Source: Lutjanus erythropterus (taxonomy: Eukaryota; Chordata; Actinopteri; Lutjaniformes; Lutjanidae). From it: a stretch of 64,000 bases of DNA. The stretch covers positions 11,378,331-11,442,330 of the forward strand of contig CM034613.1 of the NCBI GenBank assembly GCA_020091685.1, written 5' to 3'. Shown here in pieces: positions 12,111-23,409 of this stretch (position 1 is the stretch's first letter; each line of letters begins with the position of its first letter). Under the pieces are notes generated by a model, which did no database searches, was not told where the DNA came from, and saw only the letters and a list, made by a program, of their open reading frames with translations. The position numbers were made by a program, and so were the translations under genes.

Positions 12111-12501
12111 CAACCATCATCAACAGAACTGCTTACTGTACCTTTAAACAGTTAACTGATTATCAGATCTGATGGCCATTAATTATTTCAGCACTGACCA
12201 CAGCCAAGTCTACAGATGGCGATTATTTGATACTCAATATGTACACACTGGGTGGAATATCACTTTAATCCTAATTCTACCACCAATTCACAAATTATCT
12301 TAATTTCTGTCACAATTTTTCATCGATGTTAAGACATTTGGTCCTCACAAATGTAGAAATACAGGAACATAAACAAGAACATTCACCACTGGTCAGGGTA
12401 TTTTAGCAAAACTTTTTTTTTTTTTTTTAAACAAAATTTAAAGGAAATTCAGTTTTAAAATCGTTTCACAGAGCTACAAACTTGCACACACAAACATATT
12501 T

Positions 12502-12502
<1 letters not shown>
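12111..12502. other. Non-coding stretch, no gene seen
   Basis: AT-rich, with a T homopolymer around 12411-12428. No gene or mobile element recognised. Confidence 0.5.

Positions 12503-12559
<57 letters not shown>
12503..12559. repeat. (AC)n microsatellite, about 28 units
   Basis: Pure AC run. A shorter AC run follows at 12761-12774. Frames through it give cysteine-valine repeats and are not genes. Confidence 0.97.
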
Positions 12560-12563
<4 letters not shown>

Positions 12564-15514
12564 CACAGTTGCACAGCAGGCCTCAATCCGGATGCCGGCA
12601 TTCTCCACAGTGATAATGGGGCTGTATCCCACTGTAATGCACAGTTCACTGAGGCTGGCTCTGCTCCAGATGGAGAGGCAGCGAGGAAAAGGAACAGGAT
12701 GCCATAACCTCGCCTCACACAGTGGACAAGAGCCACAGCTGCAGACACACGCACTTACAAACACACACACACACATACAAGGATAAACAGGCCAGAGCAC
12801 CCACGCCTGCATCAACCCACATGAATGCTTGCATCTCCAGAAAAACACTTGACATATGTACTGTACATGTTCTCATGAAACATAGAAAAAGACACAGGCA
12901 GCATGTATCACAATATTAAAATAATGCAATTTGATTATTTTCCATTCCTTTTGGATTACCCCAATACCAAATGTGGTCAAATTGCTCAGCCTTATAAAAT
13001 GCTTTATTACCATAGAGTACCAACATATTTTTCATTAGTAGCAGACAGGCTAGCAAGGTAATTGGATTTCTACATAGCTAACATTAGCGGTTGGTCTGTG
13101 TAGCTAACTGTGTCATTCATAAATTAAAGATAATATGAACTTTAAAAAAAAAAAGTGTGAAATGATCTGTTACCTTATTTGTATCGGCCATAAGAAGCAA
13201 GAAATCGGATACTGGTATCGTCAATAGTTGTCAGTGTTTGGTCTGTGTAGCTAGCATTAGCAGTTGGCTAGTGTAGCTAATGTTGCAGGTTGATTTCTGT
13301 ACCCAGCAAAGTCAGAATGTATTTTAAAATTGTATTCTTGCTAATAATTCCCATTTTTACCAAATATATCTGTCATCTGATTACTTTTTTCTTCTGTTTG
13401 TTCTGTACATTTTTTGTGTATTTTAATTATGTACCCTACAAGCCTGGTGCTCATAAACAGACATGTAGAGGTTCAGGCACAGTGATCGCAACATTCATCA
13501 TAAAAAAAGAACCCAACAAAACCGGTGTCCATGCACACTGATATCACACAGCCTTACATAAAGTACACTTCAGAAAGAGTGTTGCTGTAATCATGCAGCT
13601 CCAGTGTCTGACAAGAGCAGAAAGTAAAGGTGGCAGCAGCGTTGGAAGTGGCGGAGGAGTGGGAGGAGGAGAAACTGCCTTTTGTTGTATTTTCAGGCTC
13701 CGTGCAACAAGAAAGGCAGAGGAGCCACGATGTGTGAGAGGATTTGTCGCTGAAAAGTAATAATGTTATTCCGCCCCGTTCTGACCTGTTTAGACGAGGA
13801 AGCCAGAAAGCCCCTCTCTGCAGTTCTGCACAAGAGCTGGTTTACTCCCTCACAGGCACAGCGGGAGGGGAAAGGGTTGTAACAAGATCTGCACAACAAA
13901 GTCAGTGTTGGGTTTTTAAATTTTGTAATCTATAATTAGTTAGTTGTTTGCTATGCAGACGTGTCCTAAACCTGCATTCTTTCTAATGGGGGCAACTCCG
14001 CTGGACGCAAAAATAAGTCATATTGTGCTGAGTCTTATGAGAATATGACCCTACTTATCACCACTGAAAACTGTTTCCTACTGAGTTTTTGGTCTCACTG
14101 GTACACTGGTACTTTCAGGTATCTGCTTCACGACACACAGCTTATATCTGCTGGCCCGTGCTTACTTATGATACCCTCGGTAAACTGCTGAATATGCGCG
14201 GGCTGCTTGTCTGGCAGGACTCAGGGCGGAGAAAACAAAACCTAAGTCACATCCTGGAGATGAGACTCAACAATCAACCGTTTTCAGCAACAACAATCAA
14301 CAACTTCAGGTGACTTATTAGCTTGTTGGATAAATTGTGGTTGGAGATAACAGCTTTTTTCACCGTCTTGCTTGATGTTGGCTTAGACAAAGCTCTTTTT
14401 GAGATCTCACCATACCATACACTTGTGCAGTAAAATATCATTGGGTTTACTCGGCTTATTTCTCCTGAAGGAAACAGTAATGGTACAAAAGATGTGAAAC
14501 ACACAAAAAATCCAGATAATGAAACCACTAAATTATGATTTCTGCACAAGAGGTAAAATGTGACTAACATCCAAATCCATTAGTAGAGCACTATATTTGA
14601 TTTTTTTCAGTTGAGTTTTCAAGGAAAACATTGGTTTGTAATGCACCATAATTAAACATTTAAACTGCAATCTTGAGACAAACTGACCTTAATCCTTTTA
14701 TCTCAAAAACACATTTAGGAATAAAACCATCAGTTGTATGTCACATGTGCATACTCTGCTTTATTAAATCCTGCAGCATAATAATGTCTGGCATGTTGTA
14801 ATCCTTTGCTGCTTGTTTTTTGTATTACTCTGATGGGTTTTTAGTGTCGCCTCATAAACACACACACAAAAATGCATTTACACACACACACATACATATA
14901 TATGAGACTTTGGATTACATAATAACAATTCTATACCTCTTTGTTTTTGTAATTTTCTGCAGGACTCAGAAGTACCAGCCACAGGGATAACTTATATTCT
15001 TAGACAGAGTTACCTGCATTCTGCCTTTTGTCTACTGTTACAACCTTCTTATCAAAGAAAATATTGCGCCGCCACATAGTCAACATACCTGATAATATTG
15101 TAATATTGCAAGGACTAATATAGGCTTTTGAATTTCAGTGTCAAGTAGCAAATATTTGTGCCGATGGTCTTCTTTTCTTTATTCTAAAGACTATGAGTCT
15201 ATGAGTCTGAAATAGTACTGACTTTTGTCTAATTCATTGTAACCATTTTATGGCCCAGATTTGGACTTGTAAATTGTGTCTTTCTTTAAAGCCCCCAAAT
15301 AAGGATATAATTATACAGTATGGTTGATTTTAAAAAAAACATACAGGCAAAATTAAGAGCATAAATTAAAGACAAAGAAAACAAATGCAGGTTTTATAGG
15401 CACAGTGTCTCCGAACATCCTGACAGATGAACATAACCTTGGTTATAATGTTTTGTAATCTTTCAGATTTGGAGGCTCCTGTTGCTGGTGACAAAATAAT
15501 CTCCTTTAACTACC
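12560..15514. other. Non-coding stretch, no gene seen
   Basis: Contains two short related blocks rich in TGTAGCTA and GCTAACATTAGC at 13070-13110 and 13230-13290, probably a small local duplication or family C remnant. Nothing here reads as an exon. Confidence 0.5.
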
Positions 15515-15720
15515 TTAAAGGGATAGTTTGTGTATTTCATGTTGGGTTGTGAGTCAGTGTATTACCTAGAGTAGATGCCGGTCGGTCGGTACTGCTGTGG
15601 ACAGGGTCAGCAACAAAAGGTAAGCCACTTAAAAAAAGGTCCACCTGAAAAAGAAAAGGAAAAAAATCAATATCAGTTTAAGTGTATGCTATATTTAAAA
15701 TATTTTCATCATTCATTTCA
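15515..15720 (+). repeat. Interspersed repeat family E (AAAGGGATAGTTT), copy 1
   Basis: Starts AAAGGGATAGTTTG and continues with GTCAGTGTATTACCTA, GCTGTGGACAGGGTCAG, CAACAAAA and AGTGTATGCTATATTTA. The same order occurs at 62464-62760, and the left part at 25050-25160. Known to me as a dispersed teleost repeat. Non-coding. Confidence 0.7.
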
Positions 15721-15894
15721 TTCATTTTTATCATATTTATATATCATATTCTATCATATTCTATATATTTTCTATTCTATTTCATTTTAGAAAAAGATAA
15801 AGGGACATGGGAGGAGAGTACATCTATACCTTGAGCCTTAATCTACAAAAACTGCCACTAGAAATTCAAGAGCTGCAGCTGCTGTTACGATGAA

Positions 15895-16075
15895 TCCCAA
15901 GGAAAAAAAAAAACTAGGGAGGAGGGAGACAGAAGGGAAAAGGGAAGAGGAGGTGAGAGAAAGAGAGGAAGGAGAAGAGGATGAGGGAAAGGAAGAGGAA
16001 GGAGAGGAGGGAGGGAGGGGTGGGGTGCAGTCTGAGTCATCGTCAGTTACAGCCATCATCTAAGCCGAAGGGGGA
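15895..16075 (+). repeat. Polypurine tract
   Basis: About 125 bases of nearly uninterrupted A/G (15895-16020), such as GAAGAGGAGG and GGAGGGAGGG, with a few pyrimidines after 16020. It lies about 15 bases before a long CA array. Such tracts can form triplex DNA. Confidence 0.85.
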
Positions 16076-16083
16076 GAAGAGAC

Positions 16084-16088
<5 letters not shown>

Positions 16089-16168
<80 letters not shown>
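16089..16168. repeat. (CA)n microsatellite, about 40 units
   Basis: Pure 80-base CA run immediately after the polypurine tract. A second, interrupted CA run lies at 16312-16342. Confidence 0.98.
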
Positions 16169-16171
<3 letters not shown>

Positions 16172-16589
16172 GAGAGGCAATCTTTAATGGCAGCTTCCCC
16201 TTCTCTTTCACTAACGGGGACGTGGAGTCAAATGGTCAGGGACTGTGGGGAATGGCTGTCTATATTAGAGCCATTGACCCCTCTCTAACAGCCCCCCACA
16301 CACGTACATAGACACACACACACACACACGCACACACACACATATATAAATGGGGCCGGAGTCCCCAAACAGTCCATTAGAGATTAAACAAGTTGTTCAG
16401 CCAGTTTCAGACTCCAGGCATGACTCAAAATTTCAGATTACTGCTCGTCTGCTTCCTCCTCGCCGCCTCCAACTCCTCCTCTATTACTGTCTCCGTCTCT
16501 CTTTCCATCGCTCAGTCTTCTCTATTGTTCCATTAGTGGATTAAGCACGTCGGTACCAGCGAGGAAGATGGGTGCAATTCAGAGGAAAT

Positions 16590-16840
16590 GAAACTCAGTC
16601 GATCACCCTACATCGAGGGGGATGTTAGGCATCTAACTGGCGTATTTTACCTGCATGCCTTCATCGCCTCTTCACATGATGGCTCCATTATGGATTTCTA
16701 TAATAACACAACAGTAGATGAATTCACTGCTGGACTCAATGTGCAGTCTGGTTATTTCTCCTGCACATTATTGAGGTAATAACTCACACTTAAGTGAGTG
16801 CTCCCGTTGGCAAAGCCGGACTATTAAAGCCGTGTTGCGC
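16590..16840. other. Candidate conserved non-coding element
   Basis: Mixed-complexity, repeat-free DNA with AT-rich homeodomain-like cores (TTATTGAGGTAATAA) and no match elsewhere in the window. A 63-codon plus-strand frame (16588-16779) covers part of it but shows no family motif and lacks clear splice context. The call rests on sequence texture only and needs alignment with other fish. Confidence 0.25.
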
Positions 16841-17132
16841 TTGGAACCTGTTGACCAATGAACGGAAAGAGCTGCCTCTCATTCTGTTGAACAAGACTAT
16901 ATGTGTCTCAGCCTCTCAGATACTTCTGTTAGTACAGTGTCATGTAGCACACTATGCACTCACTTTGGTAGCGCACAAATACAGAGTACTGCTGTCTCAA
17001 ATCAAGGACGGCCATTGTGCCCTTAGCAGAAATGCCGATCACACTGCATCTACTTCTTTGTAAGCGAACTGAAACCGTGCAGAACTTTACCGCCACCTGC
17101 CAAAACATCTATAGGCTTGTTTATTCACTTGT

Positions 17133-17441
17133 ACAGCTGCAACAATTTATTGATTATTAAATGAATCGCCAACTATTAATTGATTAATCGGTTTGAGTAA
17201 TTTTTTTAAAGAAAAAAGTCTCAGATTCCAGCTTCTTAAACGTGAATATTTTCTGGATTCTTTACTCCACTGTGACAGTAAACTGAATATCTTTGGGTTG
17301 TGGTAAAACAAAAAAGATATTTGAGGATGTCATCTTGGGCTTTGGGAAATATTGATCAATATTTTACACTATTTTCTGAAATTTTATAGGCAAACAATTA
17401 TTAATCAATTAATCAGGAAAATAACCGTTAGTTGCAGCCCT
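17133..17441 (-). mobile_element. MITE with GGGCTGCAAC-type ends, full-length copy
   Basis: Bounded by CAGCTGCAACAATTTATTG on the left and GTTAGTTGCAGCCCTA on the right, which are imperfect inverted repeats. The body in reverse matches 22386-22702, including the blocks equivalent to ACAGTAAACTGAATATC, TTTGAGGATGTCATCTTGGG and GATCAATATTT. It has no coding frame and would need a transposase in trans. Confidence 0.8.
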
Positions 17442-17689
17442 ATTCATTTGTATTTAATTTGACTTTTTTCAATGTGAATATCCTTTTAATTCATAATGAA
17501 AACACTCTGGCTTGTACACAGCCTATCATATCCCTTTATAATGGGGGGTGCTGCATAGATATGATAAAACCAAGATCAGAAGACGGTATTTATTGCAATA
17601 TTAAAAAAGAAAATTGATAACTTCAAGTATTGAGACTTTTTTATGGCAATATCATTTTTTTCATGCTGAAAAATAGATGAAGCACCACC

Positions 17690-17920
17690 CCATCTTACTT
17701 GTGCGACGCCAAACGTTTTGATGCTTTGATTAGTAGTAGGTCCCTTCAAATGGCATTTGGCATGGAGACATTTTGGTCTGCACTTGTTGATAACACCCCT
17801 TGGAAATCGAAAATGAACTCGGAGATCTCAGGCCTGGAACATGGATATGGATCTGCACCAAATTTCATGGCAATCGATCAAAACAGTTGTTGAGGCATTT
17901 CACTCAAAGCCACAAATGTC
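17690..17920 (-). repeat. Interspersed repeat family F (ATTGCCATGAAATTTGG), copy 1
   Basis: In reverse complement it contains GCCTCAACAACTG, GATTGCCATGAAATTTGGTG and GACATTTGTGGCTTTGAGTG, matching the family seen in plus orientation at 28680-28880. The 64-codon plus-strand frame here is a shadow of the repeat. Confidence 0.65.
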
Positions 17921-18071
17921 AGCCTGCTGGTCTGGGATCAATAAAGTCAGTATGATACATAATTCATGGTTATGAATGTCTGTAGAAAATGTAATGCAAT
18001 CTGTCCAAAGGTTTCTGAGAAATTTCAATAAAACAAAACTACTGCAGGTGGCAGTAGAGGAAAATTCGGCG

Positions 18072-18106
18072 GGTGATGGTGGTGGTGGTGGGGGGGGGGG
18101 GGGGGG
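18072..18106 (+). repeat. (GGT)n followed by a run of 17 G
   Basis: GGT repeats merge into G17 at 18090-18106. On the minus strand this produces a proline run in a spurious frame. G-quadruplex formation is plausible, and the exact length may be unreliable in sequencing. Confidence 0.9.
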
Positions 18107-18229
18107 TCTCATCTTTTGAGAAATTATTTTTCTGGTATGTAGTACATAGTAAAGTTACATAAAGAGCAGCCATCAAAGTACCCACAATTACAGTGCAGAA
18201 CAACCTCAAGGATATTACTGCTTTTTCAC

Positions 18230-18540
18230 CATATCATTACCACCACATGTGAACTGACTGGGAATTATTACGAGATGTGGCAGTAGCAGGATATCATTAT
18301 GAAAGATTGCTAATTGGCTCCTTGGTTCAGGGCACAGTTCGCCTTAGCAACCAAACAGCTCACAGCTCTGTCTTCTTACGACAATTATCAGTGCCATGGC
18401 TGAAATGCAACTTTCATCACAGAGACTGCTTGGATTCACTTACTGCTTATGTAATGCAGCCATTAAAGATCCATTTGCTCTATTAAATATCCTTGTTGTC
18501 CTCCTAATGTGAGACTAGATGCCGTGTGAGGTCTTTAAAA
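18230..18540. other. Candidate conserved non-coding element
   Basis: Repeat-free DNA with dense homeodomain and POU-like cores, for example ATATCATTATGAAAG, GCTAATTGGC and CAGCCATTAAAGATCC. It differs in texture from the surrounding AT-rich and repeat DNA. No convincing coding frame. Texture-based call only. Confidence 0.3.
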
Positions 18541-19785
18541 AGGAACATGAGCATAACGCTGAAGTGAAATTGGCTTTCTTGCTCCTTTCCCATCTGTCCA
18601 AACTCAGTGTAAAACACCACAAAGAGACTGTGTACAATGTGACAAGAGGTGCAGAGCTGCGATGACTAAGAGCTTCTTTGTAGAATAGAGTAGAGTTGAT
18701 TAGTCTACTCCAATATTGAGCTAATATTGAGGAGGCTTTCACGCAACATAACACATCATCCGGAGGTCAGCTTAGGAAACAAGTATCAGTGTAGTACAAG
18801 CACAAGCCTTCCCACATCTCTTTCCTGCTTCACAGTCTGTGAGCTTTTTGCTGCTTTTATCTATTTCAGATCATCTTAAATCAAATATTTTAGGGGTTTT
18901 AGATGCTGGCCAGAGTAATCTGAAGATCTATGGAGACCAGAAACTGAAAGAATAATAAAAGGTTATGAGATTAATCATAAATATAACAAAATACATGAAT
19001 AAATAATACTCTTAAATATTTCAGATAAAAGTATAAAAAGAAAACTTCTCCTTTGAGCTCCAGTCAGTTGATAAAATATGGCGAAAAGCTTTTAATTTCT
19101 TTTCCTTTACCACCAACCAGTTGATCAAACAAAATAAAAACAAATTTATTTACCTTCAAGACTTATTTTTATCAGATATACACTGCATATTCTGGTGAAA
19201 TGTGAAAAGGAAAATGAGAAAAATTGTGCAGGGAAATATACATGTATACAAAGCTTACAAAAATCTTATCTCCATCTTCAAAATTTGCTTTTCTTTTGAA
19301 CATAGTTGAGCCTCGCCCATCATATAATCAAATACTGATGCTATTAGGTTGCAACAACAAGGCAATGGTGGCGAAAACGCTGAGTGTGAGCAATAAACCC
19401 TAGATGTTAATAATTTCTGTGGTCTTTCTGTCTGGAGAGTGATTTACTGACATTTTAAATCAATTTTACATAATCTAAACTAAGATAGCTAATATATAGT
19501 AATCAAAAAAAAATCTTGTTGCGTTCACGTATCCAATTCCCTTTTCATTGCTTCCCCAGCCAAATATTCCCACAGAGACTTCATTTTTATGATATTATTA
19601 TCCATATTCTCCAATTGAATCATAATAAATCAAGTTGTCTGTGATGTTTTAAGTTTATATTTGTATTTGTGCACTTACTTTGGGCCATATTAACCTACAC
19701 AAAATTCAGTTCAAGAAAAGAGACGATAAGAAAACACCAGTGACCCTGTAACAATAAAAAGATAAAGTGACTGCCAAGTATTATG
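18541..19785. other. AT-rich non-coding stretch, no gene seen
   Basis: Many poly-A and poly-T patches, and very few open frames of any length. No repeat family recognised. Confidence 0.55.
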
Positions 19786-19919
19786 ATAACTGATTAATCA
19801 TTTTGAGTTTTTTTTTTTATTTATTTAGAAAAAATGTCTAAATTTTCTGATGTTTCATGGACCACACAACTAATCAGTTCATAGTGAAAATGATTAAATG
19901 CTGATCATTGGTTGCAGGT
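19786..19919 (-). mobile_element. MITE with GGGCTGCAAC-type ends, shortened copy
   Basis: Retains both end regions (AACTGATTAATCATTTTGAG and TGATCATTGGTTGCAGG) with the middle of the family deleted. It abuts the next element directly. Confidence 0.55.
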
Positions 19920-19924
19920 AGACT

Positions 19925-20746
19925 TGCACCGATTAATCGGCAATGCTCGGAATCGGGCCGGTTTTCACGTGACTGGCCTTGACCGGTGACCGGCCGGTCA
20001 GCGTCACAAATCCGGTTCTGTGCCCGTCATTGTCACACACATGTTCTCCACGATGGTCACGTCATGCGCGCAGCAGACAAACTGACCGTGACGTCAACAC
20101 AGCGCTGATAACAGCTACACACTCAGACACACGTCTGCTTGAAGCTGGTGTCAGCGACAGATTCCAAGAACAGGATAAAGAGAAGACAGACAGTCTACAA
20201 CGAGACAGAGCAGCTGACAATGTCGCAAAACAGCCGTAAACTCTCTCGCACTTCAGGCTAATGCTAGCAAGCTAGCAGCAGACTGCTGTTTACAGAGGGT
20301 TAAAATCTCACCTCCTGTTCTGGCTGAAGAATAAACAACCTGTGTTGATGTGTCTCCTCAAACATTTTCTCATCCAGACTCGTTTAACTTCTGTGTTTGT
20401 TTTTCTCACTGCAAAGTTTTACTTCAAACTGTTGCACCGCGTTAGTCTCCGGTTTGTTTACATCCGCTTCTACAAAAGATCACGTGAAATCGCGTCCCAC
20501 GAAATCCCGCGACATGATCTCGCGAGATCACGTTCACCCAATTCATAATCTTAATATAAAATTATAATAAGGCCTGGTTGTAATCTGGATGATTTTGGAG
20601 AAAGTATTAAATGAATATTTAATAGTCAGTGTCTTATTATGAACATATTTACAAGAAAAGTTGCAAAAATGTTTGTGAATGCTGTCAATTACAGTTCTTA
20701 GAAAGACTGAAAATCGGAACCGGCCAAAATCGGAATCGGTAGGTCA
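19925..20746. mobile_element. Non-autonomous DNA transposon with CpG-rich core
   Basis: Imperfect inverted ends: GCACCGATTAATCGGC..GGGCCGGTT at the left, and AACCGGCCAAAATCGGAATC at the right. Between them lies a block unusually rich in CpG for this window, with ACGTCA/TGACGT sites, CACGTG at 20481-20486 and the palindrome TCTCGCGAGA at 20518-20527, a known motif of TATA-less vertebrate promoters. A short frame from the ATG at 20220 ends after 12 codons, so no transposase is encoded. The ends resemble hAT-type elements of fish. I infer that the core is a relict transposase promoter or captured host promoter. Confidence 0.6.
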
Positions 20747-20752
20747 GACCCC

Positions 20753-21384
20753 TCAAAGGGCCTAAATTATTTTGTGTATGAAGCTTCAACTTAACACAAT
20801 AGACAGACAGGATCCTCATTTACCAACTAAATGAGGTTTTGGAAAGATATCTGTGTTACATTTAATCAAATGTAAAAGGATAAGGGCCAAGGTTTGAAGG
20901 TTGATACAAATTAGTGCTCATTATTAAAACGCACACTCATGAAAAAGACTGGGAAAGTGAATGTATATTCACCTTTTAACTCACTCATTAAGCAGGGATC
21001 ATGTCATTTAAAGCACCTGAGACAATTTTAACATGAATAGGACAAAAATGTAATTCATCAGTGAGAAGATGTTCCAAACGTTGAATACTAAGTGCTGCAG
21101 ATATGGAGCCACAGAGAAATTACACAATGACAAGGGCAGATGTGGCTCGTGGGCTGTTCATTGCCCACCGTGGGTTTAGCTCCTCCAAAAACTCTGTGAA
21201 AAGGTTTTACATTAAAGCTTCCAGTCGGGCCTTTGTGCACTGATACAATGCATTAGTGCAAGCTGCAACACCTCAGGCTCTAGGTGGGTACACAGGTCCC
21301 CAGAGGGTTACATAAACAACACACACAAAGCAGGTTTGACGCCTGCATCGCATTTTATCAGATGGAGTCGAAGTGGAGAGAAGG

Positions 21385-21388
<4 letters not shown>
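20753..21388. other. Non-coding stretch with a possible conserved element at 21110-21260
   Basis: No gene. The part around 21110-21260 (GGGCTGTTCATTGCCC, ACAATGCATTAGTGC) is repeat-free and mixed in composition, and could be a conserved element. This is weak support. Confidence 0.3.

Positions 21389-21435
<47 letters not shown>
21389..21435. repeat. (TG)n microsatellite, about 23 units
   Basis: Pure TG run starting just after ACA. It is the only long array in the window in the TG sense. Confidence 0.97.
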
Positions 21436-21439
<4 letters not shown>

Positions 21440-21829
21440 TGTGAATATTTCATCTCTGTGGCAAGGAGGTTAACCTGATTCCCGAGGCTTTTTCAGCAAC
21501 ACATACAGTACATGAACACACATACACACACAGACACACACATTAGAGAAGGGGATGGAGATAATGACATTAAGGCAGGCAAAGACACGTTCTGGGCTTT
21601 AACTGATGAGTTCAGGAAGCAAAACTTCCCCTTCTCCATGAGCATCCATCCATGTCATCCGAAGGAGGGATGCTCGTGGATGAGACGGCTGTGTGGACAA
21701 ACATCAGCAAACGGCAGAAAACAGGCTTTGAAGTCCAAATCCAGCCAGTGTTAAAGGAAAAAAATGAAAGACCCAAGTGTGCACCAATGAGTACTGCAGT
21801 GTGAGAGCCACAGACCGCCTATTAGGAGT
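21436..21829. other. Non-coding stretch, no gene seen
   Basis: Short CA-rich spots at 21513-21541, otherwise nothing recognisable. Confidence 0.5.
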
Positions 21830-22125
21830 TGGAACAATTAATCAGTTATTAATCAATTATCAAATTCATTGCCAACTATTTAACTAGGTAATTGATTAAC
21901 TTTTCTGAGTATTTTTTAGTTAAAAAAAAGTTTTCTGGTTTCTTTCTTCATCTATTACAGTAAACTGATTATCTTTGAGTTGTGGACAAAACAAAACATT
22001 CGAAGGCTTCATGTTGAGCTTTTTGAAAAACCAATTAATATCTTTCACCATTTTTTTTAATTTTTGGACCAAACAACTATTTGATTAATGTAGAAAATGC
22101 TCAACAGATTGATCGATAATGTTAC
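21830..22125 (-). mobile_element. MITE with GGGCTGCAAC-type ends, inverted partner copy
   Basis: Shares the body blocks of the family in reverse (CAGTAAACTGATTATCTTTG, GGACAAAACAAAACATT, ACAACTATTTGATTAAT), but both outer ends are worn. It lies about 260 bp from a plus-oriented copy. Confidence 0.72.
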
Positions 22126-22385
22126 AGGAGAGACTAGAAAAACAGGTCTAAATATGACATCTGTCTGTGTGCTCCACATGTTTGCACCTGTTTTTCAACT
22201 GACAATGGACTGGAATTGAAATTTCAAAGGAGAGCACGCTAGCTGTATTGTGATAGTTGCAGTACTGTGATTCGATTATGTTTTATTGTGATTTCTGTTT
22301 GCTTTTTAACAGACCAAAAAGTTGAATCATACCCTTCTAGAGACTGTATATCTCAAAACAAAGTTACTTGGGGAAAAGTGCAATT

Positions 22386-22702
22386 TAGGGCTGCAACTAA
22401 TGATTAATCTTGATTATTTTCTTGATTAAACGATTAGTTGTTTGGTTATGAAATATCACAAAACAGTGAAAAATGTCAATCAGTATTTCCCAAAGAACAA
22501 GATAACGTCCTCAAATGTCTTGGTTTGTCTACAACCCAAATGTGTTCAGTTTACTGTCAGAGAGGAGTAAAGAAACTAGAAAATATTCACATTTATGAAT
22601 CTGAAATCTGAGAATTTTGACTTTTTTTTGTTAAAGAATGACTCAAACAGATTAATCGATTATCAAAATAGTTGGCAATGACTCGATTAATTGTTGCAGC
22701 TC
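22386..22702 (+). mobile_element. MITE with GGGCTGCAAC-type ends, full-length copy
   Basis: Left end TAGGGCTGCAACTAATGATT and right end GATTAATTGTTGCAGCTC form imperfect inverted repeats. Body blocks are AAAAATGTCAATCAG, ACGTCCTCAAATGTCTTG, GTTTACTGTCAGAGAG and GATTAATCGATTATC. About 315 bp with no reading frame. It is the best-preserved family member in the window. Confidence 0.82.
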
Positions 22703-23220
22703 AGGTGTGGTTAATCAACATAGTCAGGAAATGACTCTGAAAAATACCTTAACACACTAGAGTGGGGCTGTAAAAGAAAACGTAAAGCGAAAACATGTCC
22801 TCCGCCAGCTTGTTATTGTCCAAAAAGACTGCGCCAACCAAAAATTTCCCATCAAACATGTTCAAACAGTCTTTGAAGTACATAAGGACAACATTTGGTC
22901 TAATTCAGGGTGGCATAAAAAAAATGACGGCTCTGAATCACCTCAGCAACACAAAGTGTCTCATCAAGGCACTCATGGCTCATCAGAGCAACTGTTATAG
23001 ACCCGTACTTCCCACCCACGCCACCAGCTTCTTCATCTCACACACACACACGCACACACACACACACACAAATATCCTTCATCATCCAAAGAGCAGACGA
23101 AGAAGTGCAAACACACCAGACCCCCCGACGGGCACGGCCAGCTTCTCTACGGCGCCACAGGCTGAGTCCTCGTCTGCCGCATGACAAAAACAAAAACTGG
23201 CCAAAAAGTTACTGTGTGTG

Positions 23221-23305
<85 letters not shown>

Positions 23306-23405
23306 AGAGTTATTGCAGTTCAGGAGTTTTTGAGGTATTAGTTTTTCCTTTTTTCTCTTTTTTTTGTATTATAATTGAATATTAAGGCTGTTGAGAGCGA
23401 GGACG
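22703..23405. other. Non-coding stretch carrying two CA arrays
   Basis: A 129-codon plus frame at 22795-23184 runs through the first CA array and shows no motif, so it is not called. CA arrays lie at 23040-23071 (interrupted) and 23222-23304. Confidence 0.5.
23222..23304. repeat. (CA)n microsatellite, about 41 units
   Basis: Pure 83-base CA run, the longest dinucleotide array in the window. Confidence 0.98.
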
Positions 23406-23409
23406 GCCT

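Noticed and set aside
12455-12848. Minus-strand frames of 99-124 codons rich in V-C-V-C
   Set aside because: They are translations of the (AC)28 microsatellite at 12503-12559 and its flanks. Alternating Val-Cys or Thr-His peptides arise from any CA array.
22795-23184. 129-codon plus frame
   Set aside because: It crosses a CA array and has no recognisable domain. The start is not in a promoter-like context.
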